A stretch of 38,956 bases of DNA from Kineosporia sp. R_H_3 (GTDB lineage Bacteria; Actinomycetota; Actinomycetes; Actinomycetales; Kineosporiaceae), in assembly GCF_002198675.1 (NCBI RefSeq), contig NZ_MWLL01000216.1, positions 1 to 38,956 of the forward strand. Direction: 5' to 3'. How positions within the stretch are numbered: position 1 is the stretch's first letter; every line of letters begins with the position of its first letter. The notes under the pieces were generated by a model. It ran no database searches, was not told the DNA's origin, and saw only the letters and a program-made list of their open reading frames with translations. The position numbers were made by a program, and so were the translations under genes. Below, one piece after another: positions 8,231 to 16,228 of this stretch.

Positions 8231-10057
8231 TCACCGCTTCCGGGAGGCCGCGGCACGCGCACCCCGCCGGAGGTGACCGCCCGCTGCCAGGAGGCCGACG
8301 AGCCCGTAGAGCAGGTGCGCCGCCGTCACGGTGCGTCGCCGTCCGTCGGTCGCCGCGGCGGGCACGGCCGGGGCGGCGCCGGACGACGTGCCGGCCCCGT
8401 CCACGGCCACCTGGAGCAGCAGTGCGTCCGGCCCGTCGACGACGGCCCGCACGAGCGGGGCGGCCGGCAGCACGGGCAGCCGGCCCGGGGTGCCGCGCTC
8501 CACGAGCACCCAGCCGACGCCGAGCCGGGCCAGCTCGTCGGCGGTGAGCACGCCGTCCGCGAGGTCGGCGGTGACGGCACGGGCACCGGCCCCCTCCGCG
8601 GGCAGCCGGACGCCGCGCACGCTCAGCGCGTCGTCGACGAGGGCGGGCCTGGGCAGCATCCGCGGCGCCGGGTCGAGGACCGGCGCGGGGCCGGACCAGG
8701 CGAAGCGGCGGAACGGCTGCCAGGGCAGCACGAGCACCCGGTCCGGCCCTGCGACCGGGTCCGCGGCGTCCAGCGCCGCCCGGACCCGCGCCCAGTCGCG
8801 GGGGTAGGTCACCGGGACCAGCCGGCCGCCGAGCCCGAGCGCGAGGTCGGGGGCCACCGCCACGACGGCCGAGGCGACGAGGACGAGCACCGGGACCGCC
8901 GGTACGGCCCCGCGGCTGCGCCGTCCGGCGGCGCCCGCGAGGGCCGCGGCGCCGAAGCCGGCCAGGACGGCGACCCCGAGGGCCGGCCAGGCCAGCCAGC
9001 GGTGCCCGTCGCGCAGCAGCCCCCCGCCGGGGACGCCCTGTGCGAGCAGCAGCAGCACGTCCCGGCCGCCGGGCAGGTGCGGCAGCAGGGCGACGAGGTA
9101 GCCCACCGCCACGAGGGCGGCACCCGCCACGACGAGCGGCCCGCGACCGCGCGCCGGGTCCCGCCGTACCTCCCGGAGCAGGCCCGGCAGCCCGGCGGCC
9201 GCGAGGCCGAGGAGGACGACCGTCGACCCGAGCGCCAGCCACGTCGTCCGGCTGGCCGGCAGCGGCCCGGGCGCCCACAGCCCGCCGAGACCGAGCACGT
9301 CGACGACGACACCCGCGGCGGTCTCGGCCCGGGTGGCGAAGGCGTCGACCGCCTCCGCCGGTGGGGCGGCGAGTGCCGGGTGCAGCCGGCCGGCGACGAC
9401 CCAGGGCAGCTGGGTGACCAGGGCCGTGAGGACGGCGGTGAGAGCGGCCGCCGCACCGGTCCGGCCGGGCGCCCGGTGCAGGGCGCCCGCGCAGACCCCG
9501 GCGACCACGACGGCCACGGCCGTCCCGACGCACAGCAGCCCGCCGCCCGGCGTGACCGAGCCCGCGACGCAGGCCCCCGCCAGCGTCGGCCAGGCCCCGG
9601 CCCGGCCGGCCACCAGGCCGTGGGCGCCGACGGCGACCCAGGGCACCGCCGCATAGCCGAGCAGGTGCGGGACGTGCCCGATGGCGAGCTGCTCGAGGAC
9701 GAACGGGTTCCAGACCGCGACGAGCAGGGCGATCCACCGGCCGGGCCCGGCGGCCCGAGCCAGCCGGGCGGCGCCGGCACCGGCCGCCGTGAGCGCGAGC
9801 AGGGTGAGCAGCTGGGTGACGAGCGCGTCGGGCAGGACCCGGGCGAGGACGGCGACGACGGCGTCCCAGGGGACCGCGCGCGGCAGCCGGTCCCCCACCC
9901 CCAGCGCGTCGTCGCCGAGCACGGGCCCGGGGACCGACACGAGGTCGTAGCGGAGCAGGTACCCGGGGCGCAGGGCCGGGCCGAGCACCACGGCCCCGAC
10001 GACCGCCGCGGCCACGACCTCCCCCGTCGCCGGCCCCGAGGGCACCCACCGGCTCAT
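8231..10057 (-). CDS. Polytopic membrane protein of unknown function (Rv0226c-like, possible GT-C fold)
   Basis: The 608-residue protein has about 12-13 hydrophobic helices in the first 420 residues and a soluble C-terminal part of about 150 residues, followed by a last helix near residue 585. Between helices 1 and 2 lies LRYDLVSVPGPVLGDD, followed by the PRAVPWD segment. A large acidic first outer loop and this overall layout are seen in GT-C glycosyltransferases. Its place beside a GT4 gene and a methyltransferase recalls Rv0226c (576 aa). ATG 10057 begins MSRWVPSG. A minus-strand CATACT is seen about 40 nt upstream. The stop at 8231 precedes the small DUF2613-like gene by 54 nt. No catalytic residues can be assigned with confidence, so the function is left open. 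Confidence 0.8.
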   Translation of the reverse strand: MSRWVPSGPATGEVVAAAVVGAVVLGPALRPGYLLRYDLVSVPGPVLGDDALGVGDRLPRAVPWDAVVAVLARVLPDALVTQLLTLLALTAAGAGAARLARAAGPGRWIALLVAVWNPFVLEQLAIGHVPHLLGYAAVPWVAVGAHGLVAGRAGAWPTLAGACVAGSVTPGGGLLCVGTAVAVVVAGVCAGALHRAPGRTGAAAALTAVLTALVTQLPWVVAGRLHPALAAPPAEAVDAFATRAETAAGVVVDVLGLGGLWAPGPLPASRTTWLALGSTVVLLGLAAAGLPGLLREVRRDPARGRGPLVVAGAALVAVGYLVALLPHLPGGRDVLLLLAQGVPGGGLLRDGHRWLAWPALGVAVLAGFGAAALAGAAGRRSRGAVPAVPVLVLVASAVVAVAPDLALGLGGRLVPVTYPRDWARVRAALDAADPVAGPDRVLVLPWQPFRRFAWSGPAPVLDPAPRMLPRPALVDDALSVRGVRLPAEGAGARAVTADLADGVLTADELARLGVGWVLVERGTPGRLPVLPAAPLVRAVVDGPDALLLQVAVDGAGTSSGAAPAVPAAATDGRRRTVTAAHLLYGLVGLLAAGGHLRRGARAAASRKR

Positions 10058-10152
10058 GCGGGGCGGGCCACGGGTCGCTGGTGCACGGCGTCAGTATGGC
10101 CCGGCCGGGCGACCGGGCCCGGGCCCGCCTGCGCCGTGGGTCGCGAGCCGAC

Positions 10153-10158
10153 TACGGT
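10153..10158 (+). promoter_or_regulatory. -10-like hexamer of a leaderless promoter
   Basis: TACGGT matches the actinobacterial TANNNT -10 pattern. It lies 6 nt before GTG 10165, which would place the transcript start at or next to the start codon. No ribosome-binding site is visible before this GTG. A convincing -35 box was not found. Confidence 0.45.
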
Positions 10159-10164
10159 GCGGCG

Positions 10165-11439
10165 GTGACGTCGCACCGGGCAGCCTCCCTGACCCGCTCC
10201 GCGGTCGTCCTCGCGGCGGCGACGACGGTCGCGAACCTCCTCGGCTACGTGCTCGTCCTGCTGCTCACCCGGTCCCTGTCCGCCCAGGACCTCGGCGCGG
10301 CCGGCGCGCTCCTCAACCTCGCGGTCATCGGCATGGTCCCCGCGGTCGCGCTGCAGCTCGTCGTCGCGCGTGCCGTCGCGGGCGCACCGGCCCCGACGCC
10401 GGACGGCGTCCCGCAGGTCGAGGCGGTCCCGCCCGGGGCCGCGGTCCGGGTCGCCGTGGAGACCGGGCTCCTGCTCTGCGTCCTCGTCGCCGTCGCCGCT
10501 CCGGCGCTCGAGCGGTTCCTGCGCCTCGACGGGCCCTGGGCGGCACTCCTCGTCGGGGCCTGGCTGCTCCCGGCGACCGTCGTCTTCGCCGCGCAGGGGC
10601 TGCTCCAGGGCCGGGAGCGGTTCCTCGCGCTCTCGGCCGTGCTCGTCCTCGCGGCGGCCGCCCGCCCGCTCGGCGGGGCCGTCGAGGCGGTCACCGGCGC
10701 CGGGGTGACCGCGCTCATGGGGTTCGTCGCCGCCGGGACCGCCGTCGCGGCGCTCGTCGCGCTGCGCCTCGTCGGCGAACCGCTGCACGTGCTCGCACCT
10801 GCCGCGCGGGCCGCGGCCGGCCGGCTGCGCGGCCCGCTGGCCGGCGCCGCGGTGACGACGGCCGGCCTGCTGACGCTCGCGAACGTCGACCTCCTGCTCG
10901 CACGGCACGTGCTCGACCCGGCCGCGTCGGGCTCCTACGCGGTCGGTGCGCTGTTCGCCAAGGGGGCCTTCTGGGCCCCGCAGTTCGTGTCCACGCTGCT
11001 CTACCCCCGGATGGCGCAGCCCGGCCGCCGCTCCCGGGCGGTCGTGGGCGCCGTGGGCATCTGCACCGCCGTCGGGGTCGGCGCGGTCCTCGTGACGCTC
11101 GCCCTGGGCGGCCCGCTCGTCACGGTCGTCGCGGGTTCCGCCTACCGCCCGCTCGGCCCGAGCCTGTGGCTGTTCGCCGCGCTCGGCGGCGCGCTCGCCG
11201 TCGCGCAGGTGCTGCTCTACGCGCGGCTGGCGGTGGGCGACCGGACGATCGGCGCGGCCGCGTGGCTGTGCATCGCCGGTCTCGCCGTCGCGGTGCTGCT
11301 CGACCCCGCACCGACCGTCGCCGGGGTCGCGGCACGGGCGCTGGCCGCGACCCTCGTGCTCGTGGGGATCGGCCTCGTCGTCGAACGGGCGGCGTTCCGG
11401 CGTGGCCCGGACCGCGCCTCGGCGGTGACCGCCGGCTGA
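10165..11439 (+). CDS. Flippase-like polytopic membrane protein (polysaccharide/lipid-linked oligosaccharide exporter type)
   Basis: This 424-residue protein is almost entirely hydrophobic helices (about 12). It begins with an Arg-Ser-AVVLAAATTVANLLGYVL helix and the LTRSLSAQDLGAAGALLNL loop typical of Wzx/MATE-like (MVF superfamily) exporters, which flip lipid-linked sugars across the membrane. A basic GPDRASAVTAG tail closes it. GTG 10165 was chosen over GTG 10081 and ATG 10096 because it starts right before the first helix and has a leaderless-type -10 hexamer 6 nt upstream. Earlier starts add an Arg-rich segment of about 28 residues unlike the family. It is divergent from the 608-aa membrane protein and converges with polA 10 nt apart. 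With the neighbouring glycosyltransferases it may export the same glycan. That role is inferred. Confidence 0.75.
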   Translation: MTSHRAASLTRSAVVLAAATTVANLLGYVLVLLLTRSLSAQDLGAAGALLNLAVIGMVPAVALQLVVARAVAGAPAPTPDGVPQVEAVPPGAAVRVAVETGLLLCVLVAVAAPALERFLRLDGPWAALLVGAWLLPATVVFAAQGLLQGRERFLALSAVLVLAAAARPLGGAVEAVTGAGVTALMGFVAAGTAVAALVALRLVGEPLHVLAPAARAAAGRLRGPLAGAAVTTAGLLTLANVDLLLARHVLDPAASGSYAVGALFAKGAFWAPQFVSTLLYPRMAQPGRRSRAVVGAVGICTAVGVGAVLVTLALGGPLVTVVAGSAYRPLGPSLWLFAALGGALAVAQVLLYARLAVGDRTIGAAAWLCIAGLAVAVLLDPAPTVAGVAARALAATLVLVGIGLVVERAAFRRGPDRASAVTAG

Positions 11440-11449
11440 GCCGCCTCGG

Positions 11450-14158
11450 TCAGTGCCCCGCCTCGTGCCACGAGCGCCCCACGCCGACCGAGACCTCGAG
11501 CGGCACGGACAGCTCGGCCGCGCCGCCCATCGCGGCCCGGACGAGCCGCTCGACCTCCTCGCGCTCCCCCGCGGCGACCTCGAGCACGAGCTCGTCGTGC
11601 ACCTGGAGGAGCAGCCGGGTCGTCAGACCGGCCTCGCGCAGCGCGGCGTCGACCCGGAGCATGGCGACCTTGATGATGTCCGCCGCGGACCCCTGGATCG
11701 GGGCGTTGAGGGCCATCCGCTCGGCGGCCTCCCGGCGCTGCCGGTTGTCGCTCGTGAGGTCGGGCAGGTAGCGGCGGCGGCCGAGGATCGTCTCGGTGTA
11801 CCCCGTCCGGCGGGCCTCGGCGACGATGCTCTGGAGGTAGTCGCGGACGCCGCCGAAGCGGTCGAAGTAGTCCTCCATGAGCGTGCGCGCCTCGGCCGGC
11901 GGGATCGCCAGCTGTCGGGACAGGCCGAACGCGGACAGGCCGTACGCCAGCCCGTACGACATCGCCTTGATCTTGCTGCGCATCGCCGGCGTGACGTCGG
12001 CCGGCTCGACCGAGAAGACCCGGGAGCCGACGAAGCGGTGCAGGTCCTCCCCCGTGAGGAAGGCCTCGATGAGGCCCTCGTCCTTGGACAGGTGCGCCAT
12101 GATCCGCATCTCGATCTGCGAGTAGTCCGCGGTGAGCAGGCACTCGTAGCCGGCGCCGACGACGAAGGTCTCGCGGATGCGCCGGCCCTCGTCGGTGCGG
12201 ATCGGGATGTTCTGCAGGTTCGGGTCGGTGCTCGACAGCCGCCCGGTCGCCGCGATGTTCTGCTGGTACGTCGTGTGGATCCGGCCGTCGTCCGCGACCG
12301 ACCGGATGAGCCCCTCGACGGTGACCCGCAGCTTCGACGCGTCCCGGTGCCGGAGCAGGTGGAGCAGGAAGGGGTGCTCGGTCTTGGCGTAGAGGTCCGC
12401 GAGGGCCTCGGCGTCCGTCGTCCAGCCCGTCTTCGTCTTCTTCGTCTTGGGCATCCCGAGCTGCTCGAAGAGCACGACCTGGAGCTGCTTCGGGGAGCCG
12501 AGGTTGATCTCGCCGTCGATGTGGGTGAAGGCCTCCTTCGCGGCGGCCTGCACCTCGGCCGCGAAGTACGCCTCGAGGTCGGCCAGGCCCTGGGTGTCGA
12601 CCGCGATGCCGGCCTGCTCCATCCGGGCGAGGACGTCGACGAGGGGGAGCTCGACACCGTCGAGGAGCGCGAGCCCGCCCTTGTCGAGCAGCTCCGCGCC
12701 GAGCTTCTCGGCGAGCTCGAGGACGGCGCGGGCCCGCACCATCGCGGTCTCGGCCTCGTCGGGGCCGCCCGGCGCCTCCTCCATGTCGAGGGTGAGCTGG
12801 GCGGGCTCCTCCGCCGGCGCGCCGACCTCGGCGCGCAGCTCGCGCCCGAGGTGCCGCAGCACGAGGTCGGACAGGTCGAACAGGCGTTGGTCGGGCCGGC
12901 ACAGGTACTCGGCGAGGGCGGTGTCGCTGACGACGCCGCGCAGGGGCAGACCGCGGGACGCGAGCGCCACGAGCGGACCCTTGACGTCGTGGAAGGCCTT
13001 GGGGGCGGCCGGGTCCGCGAGCCACGCGGCCAGCGCGGACTGGGCCCGGGCGTCGGCGTCGACGAGGTCGACGTAGCCCGCGGCCCCGTCCGACGCGGCC
13101 AGCGCCACCCCGCGGGCGTCGCCCCGGCCCTGGGCCCAGTGGCCCACGACGGCGACGCCCACCGTGCCCCGGGCGTGCGCCTCGAGCCACGCCTCGACGC
13201 CCGCCCCGTCGAGCCGCTCGGTGTCGACGTCGAAACCGCCCTCCGCCTCCGGTTCGGGGGTCGCCAGCGTCGAGAACAGCCGCTCCCGGAGCACCCGGAA
13301 CTCCAGGCCGTCGAAGACCTGGTGCACCTCCTCGCGGTCCCACGCCTGCACCGCGAGGTCGTCGACGTGCAGCGTGAGCTCGAGGTCGTCGACGAGCCGG
13401 TTGAGCCGCCGGTTGCGCAGCACCCCGTCGAGGTGCGCCCGCAGGCTCTCCCCCGCCTTGCCCTTGATCTCGGGGGCGTGCGCGACGATGCCGTCGAGGT
13501 CGCCGTACGTCGTGAGCCACTTCGCCGCGGTCTTGTTGCCGACCCCGGGGATCCCCGGGAGGTTGTCGCTGCTCTCGCCGACGAGCGCCGCGACGTCCGG
13601 GTAGCGCTCGGGGCGGACGCCGTACCGCTCCTCGACGACGTCGGGCGTCATCCGGATGAGCTCGCTGACGCCGCGCACCGGGTAGAGCACGGTGACGTGG
13701 TCCTCGACGAGCTGGAGCGAGTCCCGGTCACCGGTGCTGATGAGGACCTCGAAGTCCTGCCGCCGCGCCTCCTTGGTGAGGGTCGCGATGATGTCGTCCG
13801 CCTCGTACCCCTCCTTCTCCAGGGTGGGCACCCGGAGCGCGGCGAGGACCTCCTTGATGAGCGCGACCTGCCCGGAGAACTCGGCCGGGGACGCGCTGCG
13901 GTTCGCCTTGTACTCGGCGTACTGCTCGCTGCGGAAGGTCTTGCGGGAGACGTCGAACGCGACGGCGACATGGTCCGGCTGCTCGTCGCGCAGCACGTTG
14001 ATGAGCATCGACGTGAAGCCGTAGACGGCGTTCGTGACCTGCCCCGTCGACGTGGAGAAGTTCTCCACGGGCAGGGCGAAGAAGGCGCGGTAGGCCATCG
14101 AGTGGCCGTCGACGAGCAGCAGGCGGTGGCGCTCGGGCGCGCCGGTCTTCGGGCTCAC
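11450..14158 (-). CDS. polA: DNA polymerase I
   Basis: The 902-residue Pol I fills gaps and removes RNA primers in replication and repair. The N-terminal 5' nuclease domain (about 1-300) begins with LLLVDGHSMAYRAFF (D17 a metal ligand) and carries GYEADDIIATL and the ESSDNLPGIPGVG helix-hairpin-helix. The middle domain (about 320-500) is the 3'-5' exonuclease fold but lacks the first DxE metal motif, since GVAVVGHW stands there, so proofreading is probably lost, as in many actinobacterial and Thermus enzymes. The polymerase domain has motif A DYSQIEMRIMAHL (about 678), motif B RSKIKAMSYGLAYG (about 730) and motif C QVHDELVLEV (about 850). GTG 14158 is preferred because TAGGGT lies 7 nt upstream (leaderless geometry). 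Longer in-frame starts add a non-conserved segment overlapping the GNAT gene. Confidence 0.97.
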   Translation of the reverse strand: MSPKTGAPERHRLLLVDGHSMAYRAFFALPVENFSTSTGQVTNAVYGFTSMLINVLRDEQPDHVAVAFDVSRKTFRSEQYAEYKANRSASPAEFSGQVALIKEVLAALRVPTLEKEGYEADDIIATLTKEARRQDFEVLISTGDRDSLQLVEDHVTVLYPVRGVSELIRMTPDVVEERYGVRPERYPDVAALVGESSDNLPGIPGVGNKTAAKWLTTYGDLDGIVAHAPEIKGKAGESLRAHLDGVLRNRRLNRLVDDLELTLHVDDLAVQAWDREEVHQVFDGLEFRVLRERLFSTLATPEPEAEGGFDVDTERLDGAGVEAWLEAHARGTVGVAVVGHWAQGRGDARGVALAASDGAAGYVDLVDADARAQSALAAWLADPAAPKAFHDVKGPLVALASRGLPLRGVVSDTALAEYLCRPDQRLFDLSDLVLRHLGRELRAEVGAPAEEPAQLTLDMEEAPGGPDEAETAMVRARAVLELAEKLGAELLDKGGLALLDGVELPLVDVLARMEQAGIAVDTQGLADLEAYFAAEVQAAAKEAFTHIDGEINLGSPKQLQVVLFEQLGMPKTKKTKTGWTTDAEALADLYAKTEHPFLLHLLRHRDASKLRVTVEGLIRSVADDGRIHTTYQQNIAATGRLSSTDPNLQNIPIRTDEGRRIRETFVVGAGYECLLTADYSQIEMRIMAHLSKDEGLIEAFLTGEDLHRFVGSRVFSVEPADVTPAMRSKIKAMSYGLAYGLSAFGLSRQLAIPPAEARTLMEDYFDRFGGVRDYLQSIVAEARRTGYTETILGRRRYLPDLTSDNRQRREAAERMALNAPIQGSAADIIKVAMLRVDAALREAGLTTRLLLQVHDELVLEVAAGEREEVERLVRAAMGGAAELSVPLEVSVGVGRSWHEAGH

Positions 14159-14165
14159 GCAGGTC

Positions 14166-14171
14166 ACCCTA
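14166..14171 (-). promoter_or_regulatory. -10-like hexamer of leaderless polA promoter
   Basis: On the minus strand TAGGGT sits 7 nt before GTG 14158, with no Shine-Dalgarno sequence between. TTGACG lies only 11 nt upstream, too close to be a standard -35 for this hexamer. Confidence 0.45.
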
Positions 14172-14234
14172 TGCCGCGCCACCGTCAACCCGGGACGACC
14201 GGCGCACGGTCGGCCCCCGGGTCGCTCCCACGTG

Positions 14235-14255
14235 GCTGCCGGGGCGCCCCGGAGC
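14235..14255. terminator. Hairpin just after the GNAT gene
   Basis: The self-complementary core CCGGGGCGCCCCGG (14239-14252) is extended by GCT/AGC with one bulged base. It lies 4 nt past the minus-strand stop at 14259. There is no T-tract, as is usual in high-GC actinobacteria. It could instead be a DNA palindrome upstream of polA. Confidence 0.4.
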
Positions 14256-14258
14256 GGG

Positions 14259-15101
14259 TCAGGCGGGCTGCGTCGTCGCGTTCTCGACGAGCGACACCGA
14301 GCGCAGCCCGGCCTCGGACGAGCGCTCGAGGGCGTCCGCGAGGTCGGCCGTGACGACGGGCATCTCGAGCGTGTCGTGCGTGTCGTGCACCGAGATCGCG
14401 TCGAGGTCGAGGCGGGCGGTGGGGCACGGGTCGGCGAGGCCGAGGTCCGCGGCGTCCGGGCCGGCCGGGTGCGGCAGCCCCGCCCGGACGGCGGCCGCGG
14501 CCGCCTCGTCCTGCTTGGCCGACGCCCGGGCGGACGACCAGGAGGCCTTCCCGCGCAGCGAACGGCGGCGGGAGAGCAGGTCGTCCAGGGTGCCCCGGCG
14601 GGACTCGCCCGCGAGCTTGCGGCGCAGCACGGCCGTCGACGCGACACGGCGGACGACGAAGGGGCTGAACCCGAGCCGAGCGAGGAAGCGGTGCGTGTCG
14701 CGCGCCGCGGGGGCGACGCTCGTGAGGACCTGGTCGGCACCGGCCCGCTCGGCGACGGAGGCGACCCCCGACAGCAGCCCCTTCGCGACTCCCCGGCGGC
14801 GGGCGTCCGGGGTCACGAAGAGGTGCTCGATGTGCAGGCACGGCCCCTCGGTGATCGCGAAGACCGGGGCGACCCGCAGGAGCGCGTAGCCGACGGCGGC
14901 GCCGTCGATTCGGGCTACGAGGACGTGGACGTCGTCCCCCTGGAGCGCCTCGCGCAGACGCGGCCGGAGGTGGTCGGGGGCGGTGCCGGCGACGGCGCGG
15001 GTCGTCCCCGTGACCTCGTCCCGGGCCTGGCCCCAGAGCAGGAGCAGGTCGTCGAGGTCTTCGACGCCGGCCCGGCGTACGTCCACGGGTGCGCGGGTCA
15101 C
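14259..15101 (-). CDS. GNAT-family N-acetyltransferase with C-terminal extension
   Basis: The 280-residue protein has a GNAT core at about residues 5-150. LRRAG-type beta1/alpha1 is followed by HVLVARIDGAAVGYALLRV and the acetyl-CoA motif A, HIEHLFVTPDARRRGVAKGLL (R/Q-x-x-G-x-A/G pyrophosphate loop in RRRGVAKG). Residues about 150-280 are an additional segment that is Ala/Arg-rich, then Asp-rich, with no recognised domain. GTG 15101 has a strong GAGGAGG ribosome-binding site 5 nt upstream. A TACGCT -10-like hexamer lies at 15176-15181 on the minus strand. It stands alone between polA and the liv cluster. The acetylated substrate cannot be told from sequence. Confidence 0.82.
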   Translation of the reverse strand: MTRAPVDVRRAGVEDLDDLLLLWGQARDEVTGTTRAVAGTAPDHLRPRLREALQGDDVHVLVARIDGAAVGYALLRVAPVFAITEGPCLHIEHLFVTPDARRRGVAKGLLSGVASVAERAGADQVLTSVAPAARDTHRFLARLGFSPFVVRRVASTAVLRRKLAGESRRGTLDDLLSRRRSLRGKASWSSARASAKQDEAAAAAVRAGLPHPAGPDAADLGLADPCPTARLDLDAISVHDTHDTLEMPVVTADLADALERSSEAGLRSVSLVENATTQPA

Positions 15102-15472
15102 GCGTGCCTCCTCGACCTCGTGCTGGCCCTTACGGACAGCGATGGCACTGAACCTTCCCCCGGACGACCCTGCTGAGCGTAGAGCGTCACGCCACCGGTC
15201 CGGAAGCGTTCTGCAGAACCGGTCAGAAGCACCCCCGGACGGGCTCCCCCGGTCGGAGGGCGTCGTCGCACCCGGGCACCCATCATCACGCTGAGTCACG
15301 ATTCGCGGCCGGCACTGCTCCGATCGGGTGACCGGTCGCTGACGGTCCGCACCGACGCGACGAAGGGCGCCCCGGTCCTCGACCGGGGCGCCCTCCGGGC
15401 ACCGTCCGTGACGCCTGGGGCGCCCGTGACGGGTGTGGAACAGGTGCCGGGACGTGCTCGGCGAGGGTGCGA
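15102..15472. other. Intergenic region between livF and the GNAT gene (371 nt)
   Basis: No gene is seen. The right half of the sequence relevant to the GNAT gene (15102-15220) holds its promoter: TACGCT at 15176-15181 (minus), and a 12-bp palindrome GTTCTGCAGAAC at 15208-15219 that could be an operator. A palindrome this long also occurs by chance several times in a window of this size. The left part holds the strong hairpin after livF (15364-15394). The remaining sequence shows nothing I can assign. Confidence 0.6.
15364..15394 (-). terminator. Terminator-type hairpin after livF
   Basis: A perfect 14-bp stem (arms 15364-15377 and 15381-15394, GGGCGCCCCGGTC core) closes a 3-nt CTC loop about 80 nt past the livF stop. 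There is no T-run. It is placed to end the liv operon transcript. Confidence 0.75.
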
Positions 15473-16228
15473 TCAGCCTCCGAGATAGGCGCTGACGACC
15501 TCGTCGTTCTTCGCCAGCTCCCGGGCCGGACCCGTGAGCTTGAGCGCGCCGGACTCCAGGACGTACGCGTAGTCGGCGACCCGCAGGGCCGCGAGCGCGT
15601 TCTGCTCGACGAGCAGAACGGTCGTGCCCTGGTCGCGGATCGTCTTGATCGTGTCGAAGATCAGGTCGACGAGCACCGGCGCCAGACCCATCGACGGCTC
15701 GTCGAGGAGCAGGAGCTTCGGCTGGCCCATGAGGGCCCGGGCGACCGCGAGCATCTGCTGCTCGCCGCCGGACATCGTCCCGGCCTTCTGCGTGATCCGC
15801 TCCCGCAGTCGCGGGAACAGCTCGAGCACCCGCTCCTTGTCCGCGGCGATCTCGGCCTTGTCGTTGCGCAGGAACGCACCGAGGTCGAGGTTCTCCTCCA
15901 CCGTCATGCGGGGGAAGATGCGCCGGCCCTCGGGCGAGTGGCAGATGCCCGCACCGACGATCTTGTCGCCCCGCATCGTCGCGAGGTTCTGGCCGTCGTA
16001 CGTGAGCGTGCCCTTCTTCGGCCGCAGGAGGCCGGAGATGGTCCGCAGCGTCGTCGACTTCCCCGCACCGTTGGAGCCGATGAGGGTGACGATCTCGCCC
16101 TGCTTGACGTGGAGGCTGACGCCCTTCACCGCGGCGATGTTGCCGTAGTAGACGTGCAGGTCCTCGACGGCGAGGAGGTTGTCCCCGCCCTCGCGCCCGG
16201 TCGGCGCAGCGCCGGAGTTGACCGTCAT
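15473..16228 (-). CDS. livF: Branched-chain amino-acid-type ABC transporter ATP-binding protein LivF
   Basis: The 251-residue ATPase is the smaller of the two nucleotide-binding subunits of a HAAT-family importer. Walker A is GSNGAGKST (residues 51-59), the Q-loop region lies near CHSPEGRRIFPRMTVEENL, the ABC signature is MSGGEQQMLAVARAL, Walker B is LLLLDEPSMGLAP, and the H-loop is replaced by the LivF-typical VEQN. ATG 16228 overlaps the livG stop (ATGA). It is the last gene of the livHMGF unit and is followed by a strong hairpin. Transport of leucine/isoleucine/valine is the common role, but related systems take up urea, amides or other amino acids, so the substrate is not fixed. Confidence 0.95.
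   Translation of the reverse strand: MTVNSGAAPTGREGGDNLLAVEDLHVYYGNIAAVKGVSLHVKQGEIVTLIGSNGAGKSTTLRTISGLLRPKKGTLTYDGQNLATMRGDKIVGAGICHSPEGRRIFPRMTVEENLDLGAFLRNDKAEIAADKERVLELFPRLRERITQKAGTMSGGEQQMLAVARALMGQPKLLLLDEPSMGLAPVLVDLIFDTIKTIRDQGTTVLLVEQNALAALRVADYAYVLESGALKLTGPARELAKNDEVVSAYLGG

Noticed and set aside
14159-14740. Upstream in-frame extension of polA
   Set aside because: It overlaps the GNAT gene on the same strand and is Ser/Arg/Pro-rich noise. PolA homologues start near the LLLVDGHS motif.
15208-15219. GTTCTGCAGAAC palindrome upstream of the GNAT gene as an operator
   Set aside because: A perfect 12-bp palindrome is expected several times by chance in a window of this length, and it does not match a known box such as the actinobacterial LexA site. 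Kept only as a note.
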